Origin: CAYOSF01 sp964406605 | GTDB taxonomy: Bacteria > Chloroflexota > Dehalococcoidia > DSTF01 > RBG-16-68-14 | Direction: 5' to 3' | Assembly: GCA_964406605.1 (NCBI GenBank) | Contig: CAYOSF010000024.1 | Location: 1-27,458 of the forward strand | Length of the DNA stretch: 27,458 nucleotides | Translations under genes and position numbers: made by a program | The notes under the pieces: generated by a model | Told to the model about the DNA's origin: nothing | What the model saw: the letters and a program-made list of their open reading frames with translations, nothing else | The model's database searches: none | Shown: one piece after another, positions 14,526 through 22,121 of the stretch | Position numbering within the stretch: position 1 is the stretch's first letter | How the letters are laid out: each line of letters opens with the position of its first letter

Positions 14526-15734
14526 CTATCCCACAGCCAGGCCCAGCTTCTCCAGGTCCCATGTGTACCCGTCAGCCTCGCGGAACTTCGCGCTCTCCCA
14601 GTCCGGCCGGCCGGTAGGCAATACGTTGCCGAGGCCCCGGCCCCAGACGCGCTTCGCCTCGTCCAGATAGTGGATGTAGTTGCTAAGCGGCACGTCCGGG
14701 GGCACCCGATGGTCGCAGAAAGGGATGAACCCGCCCTCCTCAACGAGCGGCGTCAAGCGCTCCACCTCGGCGGTGATGTCGTCCTCGCTGCGCGCCAGGA
14801 TCCGCTTGTCGAACCCTCCCATGATCAGCAGGTCACGGCCGTACTGCCTGCGATATTCGACAGGATCCGCGCCCCAGGTACCGACTTCCACCGGGAACAT
14901 GCAGTTGACGCCGGCTTCCAGCCACAGGGGCACGAGCTTGTCGATACTGCCGTCACAATCGACAAAGACCACGTCCACGTCGTAGCGGTGGAGCGTGTCG
15001 ACGATGCGCCGGTAGTGGGGAACCAGCACTTGCTCAAAGGTCTTCGGCGAGATCAGCGGCCCGGCAGAGTAGCACATGTCCTCCCACATGCCTGCCGCCT
15101 CCGGCCGCACGCCGGCCTCGCCGCAGGTCTTCTCGATGACGGCGATGGCGATGTCGGCGCAGGTCTCGACGATCTCCTCGAAGAGCTTGGGATCGTCGTA
15201 GATGATCTCGGACACGCGCACCAGACCGAACCACTGGCGCTGCCTGCCGTAGAGCGACCCCGCGTGGATGAACAGCGGGTAGTCGCGATCCGGCTGGGTC
15301 CACTTCTCGATCCACTTGCCGGTAGCGTCCCCCCAGAAGAAGCGCCCCGGGTCGTCCGGGCGCAGGCGCGGCTTGTAGTGCCGCTCCCAGCTTTCCCGGT
15401 CCCGGAGTAGGTGGTCGAGGTGCTTGGGGATGGCGCTCATGATCTTGCCGCGCTCGATGACGACGCCGTCCAGGTCCCGCACGACCTCCGTGTCGCCGCG
15501 GTCCTCCAGCACCTCCTCCTCGAAGTACGGCCAGAGGTCCGTGAAGCCGCCGCAGGGAAACTCGGGGTCCATGCCGAAGAACTCGTTGGCGGATGTCCCG
15601 TTCTCGACGGATTCCGGTAGTCCGTACTGCTTCCAGACGAGCAACGTCTCGTCCCAGAAGCCGAAGTCCCGGATCGGACAGCGATCCACGGGCTTGAAGT
15701 GCATGGTGTTCCGGAAGCGCTCTCGTGCGTTCAT
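14526..15734 (-). CDS. UroD-family protein, paralogue 5 (variant DCD active site)
   Basis: The 402-residue protein opens with MNARERFRNTMHFKPVDRCP, the standard start of the UroD-like methyltransferase group. Its equivalent of the HxC zinc motif reads V-D-C-D-G (FVDCDGSIDKLVPLW), so the His is replaced by Asp. A C-terminal Cys is kept in FCDHRVPPDVP. The WLEAGVNCMFPVEVGTWGAD stretch and IMGGFDKRIL are recognisable active-site segments. ATG 15734 is chosen because GAGAAGG lies 5 nt upstream, which is too close for the GTG at 15740. It follows the MFS transporter across 139 bp and precedes paralogue 4 across 111 bp, all on one strand. Metal binding may differ from the other paralogues, and the function is unassigned beyond the fold. 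Confidence 0.87.
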   Translation of the reverse strand: MNARERFRNTMHFKPVDRCPIRDFGFWDETLLVWKQYGLPESVENGTSANEFFGMDPEFPCGGFTDLWPYFEEEVLEDRGDTEVVRDLDGVVIERGKIMSAIPKHLDHLLRDRESWERHYKPRLRPDDPGRFFWGDATGKWIEKWTQPDRDYPLFIHAGSLYGRQRQWFGLVRVSEIIYDDPKLFEEIVETCADIAIAVIEKTCGEAGVRPEAAGMWEDMCYSAGPLISPKTFEQVLVPHYRRIVDTLHRYDVDVVFVDCDGSIDKLVPLWLEAGVNCMFPVEVGTWGADPVEYRRQYGRDLLIMGGFDKRILARSEDDITAEVERLTPLVEEGGFIPFCDHRVPPDVPLSNYIHYLDEAKRVWGRGLGNVLPTGRPDWESAKFREADGYTWDLEKLGLAVG

Positions 15735-15873
15735 GGACACCTTCTCGAAATGGGGCGCCGGCCGAGCCGTCTCTTGGAATCCTGGGCCATCATATCGTCG
15801 CCACGTCGACGGATGCGCTGCGGCTGCTCACCCGAGACGCTCGCTCGCGGCCGCGCAGGCCCCGGCCCGCTGC

Positions 15874-17118
15874 TCACGCATCCCCGCTCCGTGCCGGAAC
15901 GGCGACGAGCGCCTCCGCCCGGTCTTCCTTCATGAAGTAGAAGCCGGACAGGGCGATGGCAGCCGACGCCGCCCAGAACACGAACGGCAGGCTGTCATGG
16001 ACACCCGCCAGACTGTTCCCGATGGGAGGAGCGGCAAAGGCACTTAGGCGGGAAAGGGTCAGCACCAATCCCATGGCCGTCCCGGCGTACGTTGCCCCAA
16101 CTCCTTCCGTCTCAATGATCGCGGTCATCAGGACTGCCATGAACGCATCGCGAACGATGCCCGCGATCATCACCGAAGCCCACACCATCACCCCGCCTGC
16201 CACCGACAGCAGACCGACGCCAACAGCGGTCATCAATGCTCCTCCGAAAAGAACTGCCTTCCTCGAGCCAAGCCTGTCGGACAGCATGGCTATGGGGATG
16301 ACGCCCACCATGCTGGTCGCGTGGAACACCGCCAGCGCGCCGTCGGCGCTCGCTCCCGACCATCCCTGGTCTCGCAAGTACAGCGGCAGGTAGCCGAGCA
16401 CTCCCTGGACGCAACCCAGTTGGCCCACCAGAATGAACGCGAGGATCCACACGGCCCTGATACGGACCACACGCGACAGCGCCTGCCGAAACGGCACCGC
16501 GCCGGCATCGCCGGTGGAGGATTCGGCCTGATCCGGCTCGCCGCGGGTCAGCAGCCAAAGGACGCTGATGACGACCGAGACGGCGCCGTAGAGGAAGAGG
16601 ACATTCCTCCAGCCGCCGAGCACGGGCGACAGCACCGTGGCGCTGATCAGCGCCCCCGCGGTGAAGCCGACCGCCATGCCCATCGACACGACGCCGTTGG
16701 CCAGGCCCAGGTACCGCCCCGCGAACCAGACGCCGCAGGTCTTGTGCACGACGGCCGGAATGACGGCGGACACGAGCCCGAAGAAGAACAGCGTCGCGGC
16801 CAGGGTAACGAACCCCCCTGCCAGTCCCCTGAGCGCGCCGGCCAGACCGGCCAGGAAACAGGCCGCGACGAGGACTCGTCTCGCGCCGAATCGGTCGCCG
16901 AGCAAGCCGCCGAGCAGGACCACGAAGACCCCCGCGAGCGGGACGACGCCCCAGACCGTCCCTATCTGCACGAGGCTCAAGTCCAGGTCCTCCGATATCT
17001 CGTCGAAGAGGACCGGCATGCACATCGTCGGCATGGCGACAACGAATGTGAACGTCAGTGCAGCCAGCGCGAGTACGTACCACCGGTAGCGTGAACTGCT
17101 GCTTTCTCCGCTGACCAT
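15874..17118 (-). CDS. MFS transporter
   Basis: The 414-residue membrane protein has about twelve hydrophobic segments and the major facilitator signature between helices 2 and 3 (GGLLGDRFGARRVL), with a weaker copy between helices 8 and 9 (AMLSDRLGSRKAVLFGG). The central cytoplasmic loop is GEPDQAESSTGDAG. The pattern resembles the NarK/oxalate-formate and monocarboxylate-type branch, though substrate specificity cannot be read. It is the first gene of a minus-strand row with three UroD-family genes, so it may import their methylated substrate. ATG 17118 is chosen; an in-frame GTG at 17136 is possible but no start has a strong RBS. A candidate promoter lies at 17240-17268. The stop is TGA. 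Confidence 0.92.
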   Translation of the reverse strand: MVSGESSSSRYRWYVLALAALTFTFVVAMPTMCMPVLFDEISEDLDLSLVQIGTVWGVVPLAGVFVVLLGGLLGDRFGARRVLVAACFLAGLAGALRGLAGGFVTLAATLFFFGLVSAVIPAVVHKTCGVWFAGRYLGLANGVVSMGMAVGFTAGALISATVLSPVLGGWRNVLFLYGAVSVVISVLWLLTRGEPDQAESSTGDAGAVPFRQALSRVVRIRAVWILAFILVGQLGCVQGVLGYLPLYLRDQGWSGASADGALAVFHATSMVGVIPIAMLSDRLGSRKAVLFGGALMTAVGVGLLSVAGGVMVWASVMIAGIVRDAFMAVLMTAIIETEGVGATYAGTAMGLVLTLSRLSAFAAPPIGNSLAGVHDSLPFVFWAASAAIALSGFYFMKEDRAEALVAVPARSGDA

Positions 17119-17239
17119 GCTCACTGTCGATTGCACCCCTTACCCAGCAACAGCCAGGGGGCTAGGCAACTCGTCCCCGCTCAGAGGCCCGCTGAATCTG
17201 CGGAGTCTGCCGTCGCTCTTGGCATCCGAGGCAAGCGGA

Positions 17240-17268
17240 ATTGTAGCAGCGGCGCTCCAAGAAGTCCA
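17240..17268 (-). promoter_or_regulatory. Candidate promoter for the MFS/UroD row
   Basis: On the minus strand, TGGACT (17268-17263, 4 of 6 matches to TTGACA) is separated by exactly 17 bp from TACAAT (17245-17240, 5 of 6 matches to TATAAT). It lies about 120 bp before the MFS start in the otherwise empty 17119-17406 gap. Confidence 0.55.
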
Positions 17269-17406
17269 CGCGCGGCCGAGCGCATCGATTCTTATGCTAT
17301 GAGGTTCGGGCAGCGGCAAGCGTTGGGATCAGCAACGGCGACACGGCGGAGTCGAGCCGCCCCCAGTCCATGCGGGAGCTGTCCGCGGCAGTCCTTCGTC
17401 CCCCGG

Positions 17407-17958
17407 CTAGCGCGTGCGGGCCATTCCCCCGCCGGCATCGCCCGAGCCGCGGGCGTCTTCCTCCAGACGCCGGAGCGCCGCCTGGATAAGAGCATCTCCG
17501 TTCACGCCGTCGCGCCCAAAGGTGGCGACGCCTCCCTGCCACCGGCCAACCGAGGGTATCCGCGTCTGGATGTCGGTCTTGAGCCGGAAGGCAACCGCGC
17601 TCGCGCTTGGGAAGTCGGCATCGAACAGGATGGCGACAAACCGCTGGGCGTCGACCCGGGAGGCGATGTCGTAGGTGCGCAGCCTGCCGACGAGAAACTC
17701 CGCCACCTGGCGAAGAAGGTCCGGGTGCGGTTCCTCGCCGGGAAGGAGCCGGAGGCGCCACGCGGCAAGCGAGAATACGCTATTGATGCGGGCCGCGCGC
17801 GCCAGCTCTTCGCGCATGCGAAGCTCCAAGTACCAGAGATGGTACAGGCCCAACTCGTCCCGAAGCACGCCCTGTGGATCGTTGGCAGGCTGCTGCCCCA
17901 AATCAAAGGCAGCGGCCTCATCCTCCGAGGCGGCTTCCTTCCGGGATCGGAAGAACAT
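17407..17958 (-). CDS. Degenerate GGDEF-domain protein
   Basis: The product is about 183 residues. Residues 34-170 follow the diguanylate cyclase fold: DELGLYHLWYLEL for the usual D-LTGLYN start, SLAAWRL, then DLLRQVAEFLVGRLRTYDIASR, then GGVATF and ALIQAALRRLEE. The signature itself is DAQRF (103-107) instead of GG[DE]EF, so cyclase activity is not expected. It may bind a nucleotide or a partner, or be vestigial. The N-terminal MFFRSRKEA resembles the SFLSRFFKPK start of the acidic protein encoded at 19914. AGGAG lies 8 nt before ATG 17958; an alternative ATG at 17985 with AGAGGAGGG adds 9 residues. It is the last gene of the archaellum-side row, 258 bp after the GOLD-like gene, so co-transcription is uncertain. 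Confidence 0.75.
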   Translation of the reverse strand: MFFRSRKEAASEDEAAAFDLGQQPANDPQGVLRDELGLYHLWYLELRMREELARAARINSVFSLAAWRLRLLPGEEPHPDLLRQVAEFLVGRLRTYDIASRVDAQRFVAILFDADFPSASAVAFRLKTDIQTRIPSVGRWQGGVATFGRDGVNGDALIQAALRRLEEDARGSGDAGGGMARTR

Positions 17959-18216
17959 GCAGGAGACTCCTAATGTGATCATCATCAGGAGCCGCCCTCC
18001 TCTGAATAGGTGTTTGCGGCAATCCAGGCGTCCTCTCAATCGCTGCGCGGAAGCGTGCGCGTCTACCGCATGGTTTCAAGATACCCGTGCGCCCAGACAG
18101 CGAATAGAACGCCAGTTCCCCAGAGCGAGCCCCGGGAGGGCAACGGCCCGGCTGTACCGGTGCCACTGCGTCGTGAAATGGGGAGATGCCGGACCTCGAC
18201 GGGTCCTTGGCCGCGT

Positions 18217-18654
18217 CTAGCTCACACAGACCGCGACGGTTACCTGTTTGTCGGCAAGGAGAGAATGCCGGTTGTCGAACTCGAAGAGGTAGTCACCGCG
18301 AATGAGCGCCGGCACCTGGAACGATGGACGCGACGACCGCTCCGCGTCGTGGAAGACAAGCCGGTTGCTGGGGGAAAAGATGCGCAGGCCTACGTCGGCG
18401 TCCTCACGCCCCTCGACAGTCACAAAGCCTGTAACCGTCTGGCCCTTCTGCAGCGTGAGCACCCACTCACCTACGGTGCGAGGCTGGAGGACGAACTCGG
18501 CCGCGCCGCAGAGCCCGGCCCCTTCGACCTGCTGTAGGTCCGGTGGGGCATCCAGCCTGACTGTCTTGGTGTCCATCTGCCGGTACACGAGGTACGAGGC
18601 GGCGACCCCGGACGCAAGCACCAGAAGCAGGGCCACCATGAGCATCGACCGCAT
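18217..18654 (-). CDS. Small membrane-anchored GOLD-like (emp24-type) beta-sandwich protein
   Basis: The 145-residue protein has an N-terminal hydrophobic segment (about 4-24, MLMVALLLVLASGVAASYLV) acting as signal anchor or signal peptide, then one beta-rich extracytoplasmic domain. The pattern FVLQP..GEWVLTLQKGQTVTGFVTVEG, RIFSPSNRLVF and RGDYLFEFDNRHS with a final VTVAV strand resembles bacterial GOLD/emp24-like domains. Cys49 and Cys143 could form a disulfide. It lies 78 bp downstream of the peptidoglycan hydrolase gene on the same strand. A role as an envelope-side accessory of the archaellum is inferred from position only. The RBS is weak (GGGGAA). Confidence 0.7.
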   Translation of the reverse strand: MRSMLMVALLLVLASGVAASYLVYRQMDTKTVRLDAPPDLQQVEGAGLCGAAEFVLQPRTVGEWVLTLQKGQTVTGFVTVEGREDADVGLRIFSPSNRLVFHDAERSSRPSFQVPALIRGDYLFEFDNRHSLLADKQVTVAVCVS

Positions 18655-18732
18655 AGCGTTTCCCCGTAAGGGAGCTCCCTGGAGTCATGTTCGGATGGGA
18701 AACGCGGGGCTGCAGGGCAGGCCGGTGCCCGA

Positions 18733-19917
18733 CTAGGGCAAGTACTCCAAGGGGTTGCGGCGCTCGCCGTTCTCGATCACTTCGAAATGGAGGTGGGGAC
18801 CGGTGGAGAAACCCGTTGAGCCGCTGGTTCCCAGGGACTGCCCCTGCCGCACCGTCTGGCCGGGTGTCACATCGAACGTCTCCAGGTGCGCGTAGAGGGT
18901 GCTGATGCCCGAAGGAGCCACCAGAATCACGTAGCGCCCATACGAGCAGCACGGATCGCCACCCGCGAAGAGAACGACCCCGTCGTGGGCGGCCCTCACG
19001 GGCGCCCCGGGCGTCGCCGTCTGGTCGATGTCGATGGCCCGATGCGTGGGGCTGAAATATGAGGAAATCGGACCCACGACCGGCCAGATGAGAGTGCCGT
19101 CCATGTTCTGGACCTGCGCTGTCCCGGAGGCTGAGTATCCGTACGACGCCGCGAACGACAAGACCAGGGCAACGTACGACCACGAGTGGTTGTACGCATA
19201 GATGGCCCCAGGCAGGTCGTGCGGCGCGCCGGCCACCAAGAGGTAGCGGGCCATCGCAGGCAGGACGTCATTGAAATCGTATGGGTCGCCGCCGTTGCCG
19301 TAGACCGCCCACGTCTCCGGCAGAAACTGACCGTAGCCTATGGCCCCCGCGGAACTGGTCGCCATGTTGCGCCCCAAGTCGCTCTCGACCTTGGCGATGG
19401 CCGCGAATATCTGCCAGGGAATGTCCGACCAGAGGGCGACCTGCTGCATGGTCGCTAGCTGGTCCGGCGGGATGTCGAGGCCACCCGACGCTCCCTTCCA
19501 AGTGCCCGCGCTCTCGGGTCTCAAGCTCGGAACGCGCCAGACGCGCGGTCCGGCGGAGAGATCACCCCGGCCGGTCTGTACGTTCGTCGTGGCTGCAGCA
19601 CCGTCCGGCGCGGCGTAGCGCAGCTCGATGGTAGGCGTTGGCGTCGGTGTTGGAGTCGCCTGGGCTGCCGTGGTGGCCTCCGCTGCCTCGACAACCGCGG
19701 CCACCGCCGTCGCCCTGGTGTCCGCATCCCAGCCGGGGCCGCTCGCGGAGAACTCGCTGTCGGCCGTGTCAATCCCAAGCGCGTCCATCTGGGCCAGGAT
19801 GTCCGCGTCCGAATAGGAGCGAGCCGGCTCGCTCTGAGTAGCGTAGGCCGAGACGGCCATGAGGGCCAGCCCAAGCAGAACCGTCAGCACGGCGATGCAC
19901 CGGACGAAGAGCGTCAT
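18733..19917 (-). CDS. Secreted peptidoglycan hydrolase: lytic transglycosylase (SLT) + M23 peptidase
   Basis: The 394-residue protein has a signal peptide (about 1-26), a disordered stretch ending in a Pro-Thr repeat (88-96), an SLT-type lysozyme-fold domain (about 150-255), and a LytM/M23 zinc peptidase domain (about 280-392). In the SLT domain Glu178 in AKVESD is the expected catalytic acid, followed by SSAGAIGYGQFLPETW. In the peptidase, His292 and Asp296 (HRAID) and His377 of GPHLHFEV are the zinc ligands, with YAH at 342-344. Both catalytic sets appear intact, so glycan and peptide cross-links could both be cut. The ATG overlaps the TGA of the acidic protein gene (ATGA, 19914-19917), so translation is coupled. 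The position inside the archaellum operon suggests that it opens the wall for filament passage. Confidence 0.93.
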   Translation of the reverse strand: MTLFVRCIAVLTVLLGLALMAVSAYATQSEPARSYSDADILAQMDALGIDTADSEFSASGPGWDADTRATAVAAVVEAAEATTAAQATPTPTPTPTIELRYAAPDGAAATTNVQTGRGDLSAGPRVWRVPSLRPESAGTWKGASGGLDIPPDQLATMQQVALWSDIPWQIFAAIAKVESDLGRNMATSSAGAIGYGQFLPETWAVYGNGGDPYDFNDVLPAMARYLLVAGAPHDLPGAIYAYNHSWSYVALVLSFAASYGYSASGTAQVQNMDGTLIWPVVGPISSYFSPTHRAIDIDQTATPGAPVRAAHDGVVLFAGGDPCCSYGRYVILVAPSGISTLYAHLETFDVTPGQTVRQGQSLGTSGSTGFSTGPHLHFEVIENGERRNPLEYLP

Positions 19918-20513
19918 CCTTGCCCGTCACCTCCGGCCTTTCCGCTGCCCCCATCGGTCTGTTGCTGGGGCAGCAGGCCGCGCAACTCGCGTGCTTCTGA
20001 GAGCAGATCACTCGCGGGAACGTCCTCCAGCCCCTCCATCAGGACGTTCGAATGCCCAGCCACGGCGGTGTCGCGGAAGGCAGAGAGCAGGTCGTCGCTC
20101 TTGGCACCGGACCCGTCTTCCTCCGCAGCGACCGTCTGCACTTGCAGTCCTCCGGTGTCCGGCAGCTCCTGATCAGCGGACACCTCCAGCTGTGGAGCTT
20201 CCTCCCCGCCTTCCTCCGGTGTCTCCGCAAGCTCCGAAGCCGCCAGGGTATCTTCCTCAGCTTCCGGCGATTCGTCTTCCGCTGGCTCCACCGTCGCGTC
20301 CACCAAGTCCGCGAGCGTCTCGTCCCCTTCCTCGATCGCCGGCGGTGCCGACGCAGCAGGGGCTGTCTGAACCAAGCCGGCTGCGGGCTCGCTGCGCTGC
20401 GACTCCGTAGACATCAAGAGCCCTTCCTGCTCATCCTCCTCGATGCTGTCTTCAATCCCTTCAAGCACGTTGTCTTCATCTTTGGGCTTGAAGAAGCGCG
20501 AGAGGAACGACAT
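19914..20513 (-). CDS. Acidic, largely disordered archaellum-operon protein of unknown function
   Basis: The 199-residue protein is not recognised. Its N-terminus (SFLSRFFKPKDED) is basic-amphipathic and could touch membrane or an ATPase. Residues about 13-135 are Glu/Asp/Ala/Pro-rich and of low complexity. The C-terminal part (DDLLSAFRDTAV...EGLEDVPASDLLSEARELRGLL) looks helical and ordered. No TM segment or signal peptide is present, so it is probably cytoplasmic. AGGAGGT lies 7 nt before ATG 20513 and overlaps the arlJ stop codon, and its own stop overlaps the hydrolase start. It occupies a slot directly after arlJ. A role as a ring or switch component replacing archaeal ArlC or ArlX is a guess from position. 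Confidence 0.8.
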   Translation of the reverse strand: MSFLSRFFKPKDEDNVLEGIEDSIEEDEQEGLLMSTESQRSEPAAGLVQTAPAASAPPAIEEGDETLADLVDATVEPAEDESPEAEEDTLAASELAETPEEGGEEAPQLEVSADQELPDTGGLQVQTVAAEEDGSGAKSDDLLSAFRDTAVAGHSNVLMEGLEDVPASDLLSEARELRGLLPQQQTDGGSGKAGGDGQG

Positions 20514-20525
20514 GGCGAGCACCTC

Positions 20526-22121
20526 CTAGGATATGGGTGCCTCAACGGGCGCCACGGCGGGCGTAGAGGCGACGCTCTCGAAGAGGGCCCGCACCAGGTG
20601 TGGGACGAGCATGAGAGCTAGTCCTGATATGACCATCATGATCGCGCCATAGAGACACAGCTTGAGCCGGTGTCCACCGGCGGCCGCGTATGGGGCGAAG
20701 GAGTTCGCCGCGGTCAGCAGTAGGGCCACCGTACCAACGAAGACGGGGATGAACTCGATGGCGGGGGACTGGAAGAGCAGGACCGTGCTCACCCCGGCCT
20801 CGGCGGCCACGCCGCTGTCCAGGTTCTCTGCTTGGACCTGACTCAGCTGCTGCCCGAATACCTGCACTACCTCCGTCACGAAGAGCAGAATGCCCATCAG
20901 GACTGCGTGGAGAGGGATGGCGACGAAGGAGAAGGTCGTAGATACGAGCTTCCGGTCCGCCCGCAGGAGCGAGATCTTCAGAGCGAACTCTGAGGCGAGA
21001 CCCGCGACTTTCTCGGTGTCGCCGCCCACCCTGATACCGTCCCAGAAGATGCGGACGCTGCGGGTCACCAGCTCGCTGCCGCTTTCGGCGGCCAGACGCA
21101 CCCACGACAAGTCGGGGGAGACGCCGTTCCTGAGACGGATGTAGAGACGCCGCACCAACACCTCGAGGGAGCCCAGCGAGCGGCGGTTGAGCCGGCTCAG
21201 CCCATCGGTGGCGGTGATGCCCGCCGCGGCCATGACGCCGCCGAGAGCGCGGATGAAGGTGGAGATGTCGCGGTCGCGGGCGTCGATCCTCCAGTCGTCC
21301 ATCATGGCCACGGCGCCGACCGGACCGATGATGGCGCCCGCGATGGCGAGGGCTGGCCCAAGGCCGAGCAGCCAACCGGCCCCCAAACCGGCCAAGGCCG
21401 CAGCCGGAATCAGGATCTTCGCCAGCGAGCCCGCGCGGTTCTGCTCCGGTGACCGGTGCTTCAGTGAATGTGTCTTCACTTCGATGGGCGCAATGGTCCA
21501 GATCAGCCAGCCACCTACGAAGGTGATGCAGACCATCAAGCCGGCCAGGCCGATGATACTGATCGGGCTGAAAGGGTAGATCATCATGGAGACGAGAGAG
21601 ATCACCACCACCAGGGTGGCGGACACCATGAGCGCCACGTAGGCATCGGACCACTTCTGAAGGCTTTCGACGCTCCGCTCATACCCCTTGCCGTACGTCT
21701 CGCGCTGCAACGCGGACTCTCGCTCCAGGAACTGCTCCTCTGACTCGCCGGAGGAGAGCGAGGTGGCGAAGTGCAGGAGAAGGTTGCGCACGCTCTCGTG
21801 CTTGATCGTTTCGGCCACCAACTCGCAAGCGCGGGAATAGTCGTAGTTGAGGCGCTGGGCGACCAGGTGCACCTGGCGAAAGAACTTGGACGTGCAGTAG
21901 GAGAGCGCCGCGGTCCCCTCAAACAGTTGGGCGCGCGCCATGCCCGCGGTGGACACCGCAGACATGTGCGTGAGCTGAGAGAGAAGATCGAAGTCCAGCG
22001 GCTCGCGCGTGAGGAGCTCTTCCAGGTCAAGCCGGGAGACCAGCTTGAACGGGCTGCGAACAGCCTTGCGCTTGGCCGGCTTAGAGGAGGCCTTCTCTTT
22101 GGGCTTTGGAGAAGACGCCAT
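20526..22121 (-). CDS. arlJ: ArlJ (FlaJ) archaellum membrane platform protein
   Basis: The 531-residue polytopic protein belongs to the type II secretion F/GspF superfamily, archaellum branch. It would form the inner-membrane platform on which the ArlI ATPase turns. A basic, Lys-rich N-terminus (1-30) leads into a cytoplasmic helical domain. The first TM pair lies at about 160-183 and 186-212, after the family-typical E...YGKGYERSVESLQKWSDAYVAL region. Further hydrophobic segments lie at about 234-273, 395-423, 453-480 and 486-512. A second cytoplasmic basic domain (about 275-392, RDISTFIRALGG...RRLYIRLRNG) probably contacts the ATPase. ATG 22121 is chosen; it overlaps arlI by 41 nt, so the two are coupled. 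An ATG at 22130 is equally in frame. It is followed by the acidic protein gene after 12 bp. Confidence 0.93.
   Translation of the reverse strand: MASSPKPKEKASSKPAKRKAVRSPFKLVSRLDLEELLTREPLDFDLLSQLTHMSAVSTAGMARAQLFEGTAALSYCTSKFFRQVHLVAQRLNYDYSRACELVAETIKHESVRNLLLHFATSLSSGESEEQFLERESALQRETYGKGYERSVESLQKWSDAYVALMVSATLVVVISLVSMMIYPFSPISIIGLAGLMVCITFVGGWLIWTIAPIEVKTHSLKHRSPEQNRAGSLAKILIPAAALAGLGAGWLLGLGPALAIAGAIIGPVGAVAMMDDWRIDARDRDISTFIRALGGVMAAAGITATDGLSRLNRRSLGSLEVLVRRLYIRLRNGVSPDLSWVRLAAESGSELVTRSVRIFWDGIRVGGDTEKVAGLASEFALKISLLRADRKLVSTTFSFVAIPLHAVLMGILLFVTEVVQVFGQQLSQVQAENLDSGVAAEAGVSTVLLFQSPAIEFIPVFVGTVALLLTAANSFAPYAAAGGHRLKLCLYGAIMMVISGLALMLVPHLVRALFESVASTPAVAPVEAPIS

Noticed and set aside
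18733..19917. Phage endolysin or tail-associated lysozyme
   Set aside because: No phage genes are nearby, the protein has a signal peptide and long linker, and the gene is translationally coupled to an operon with arlJ.
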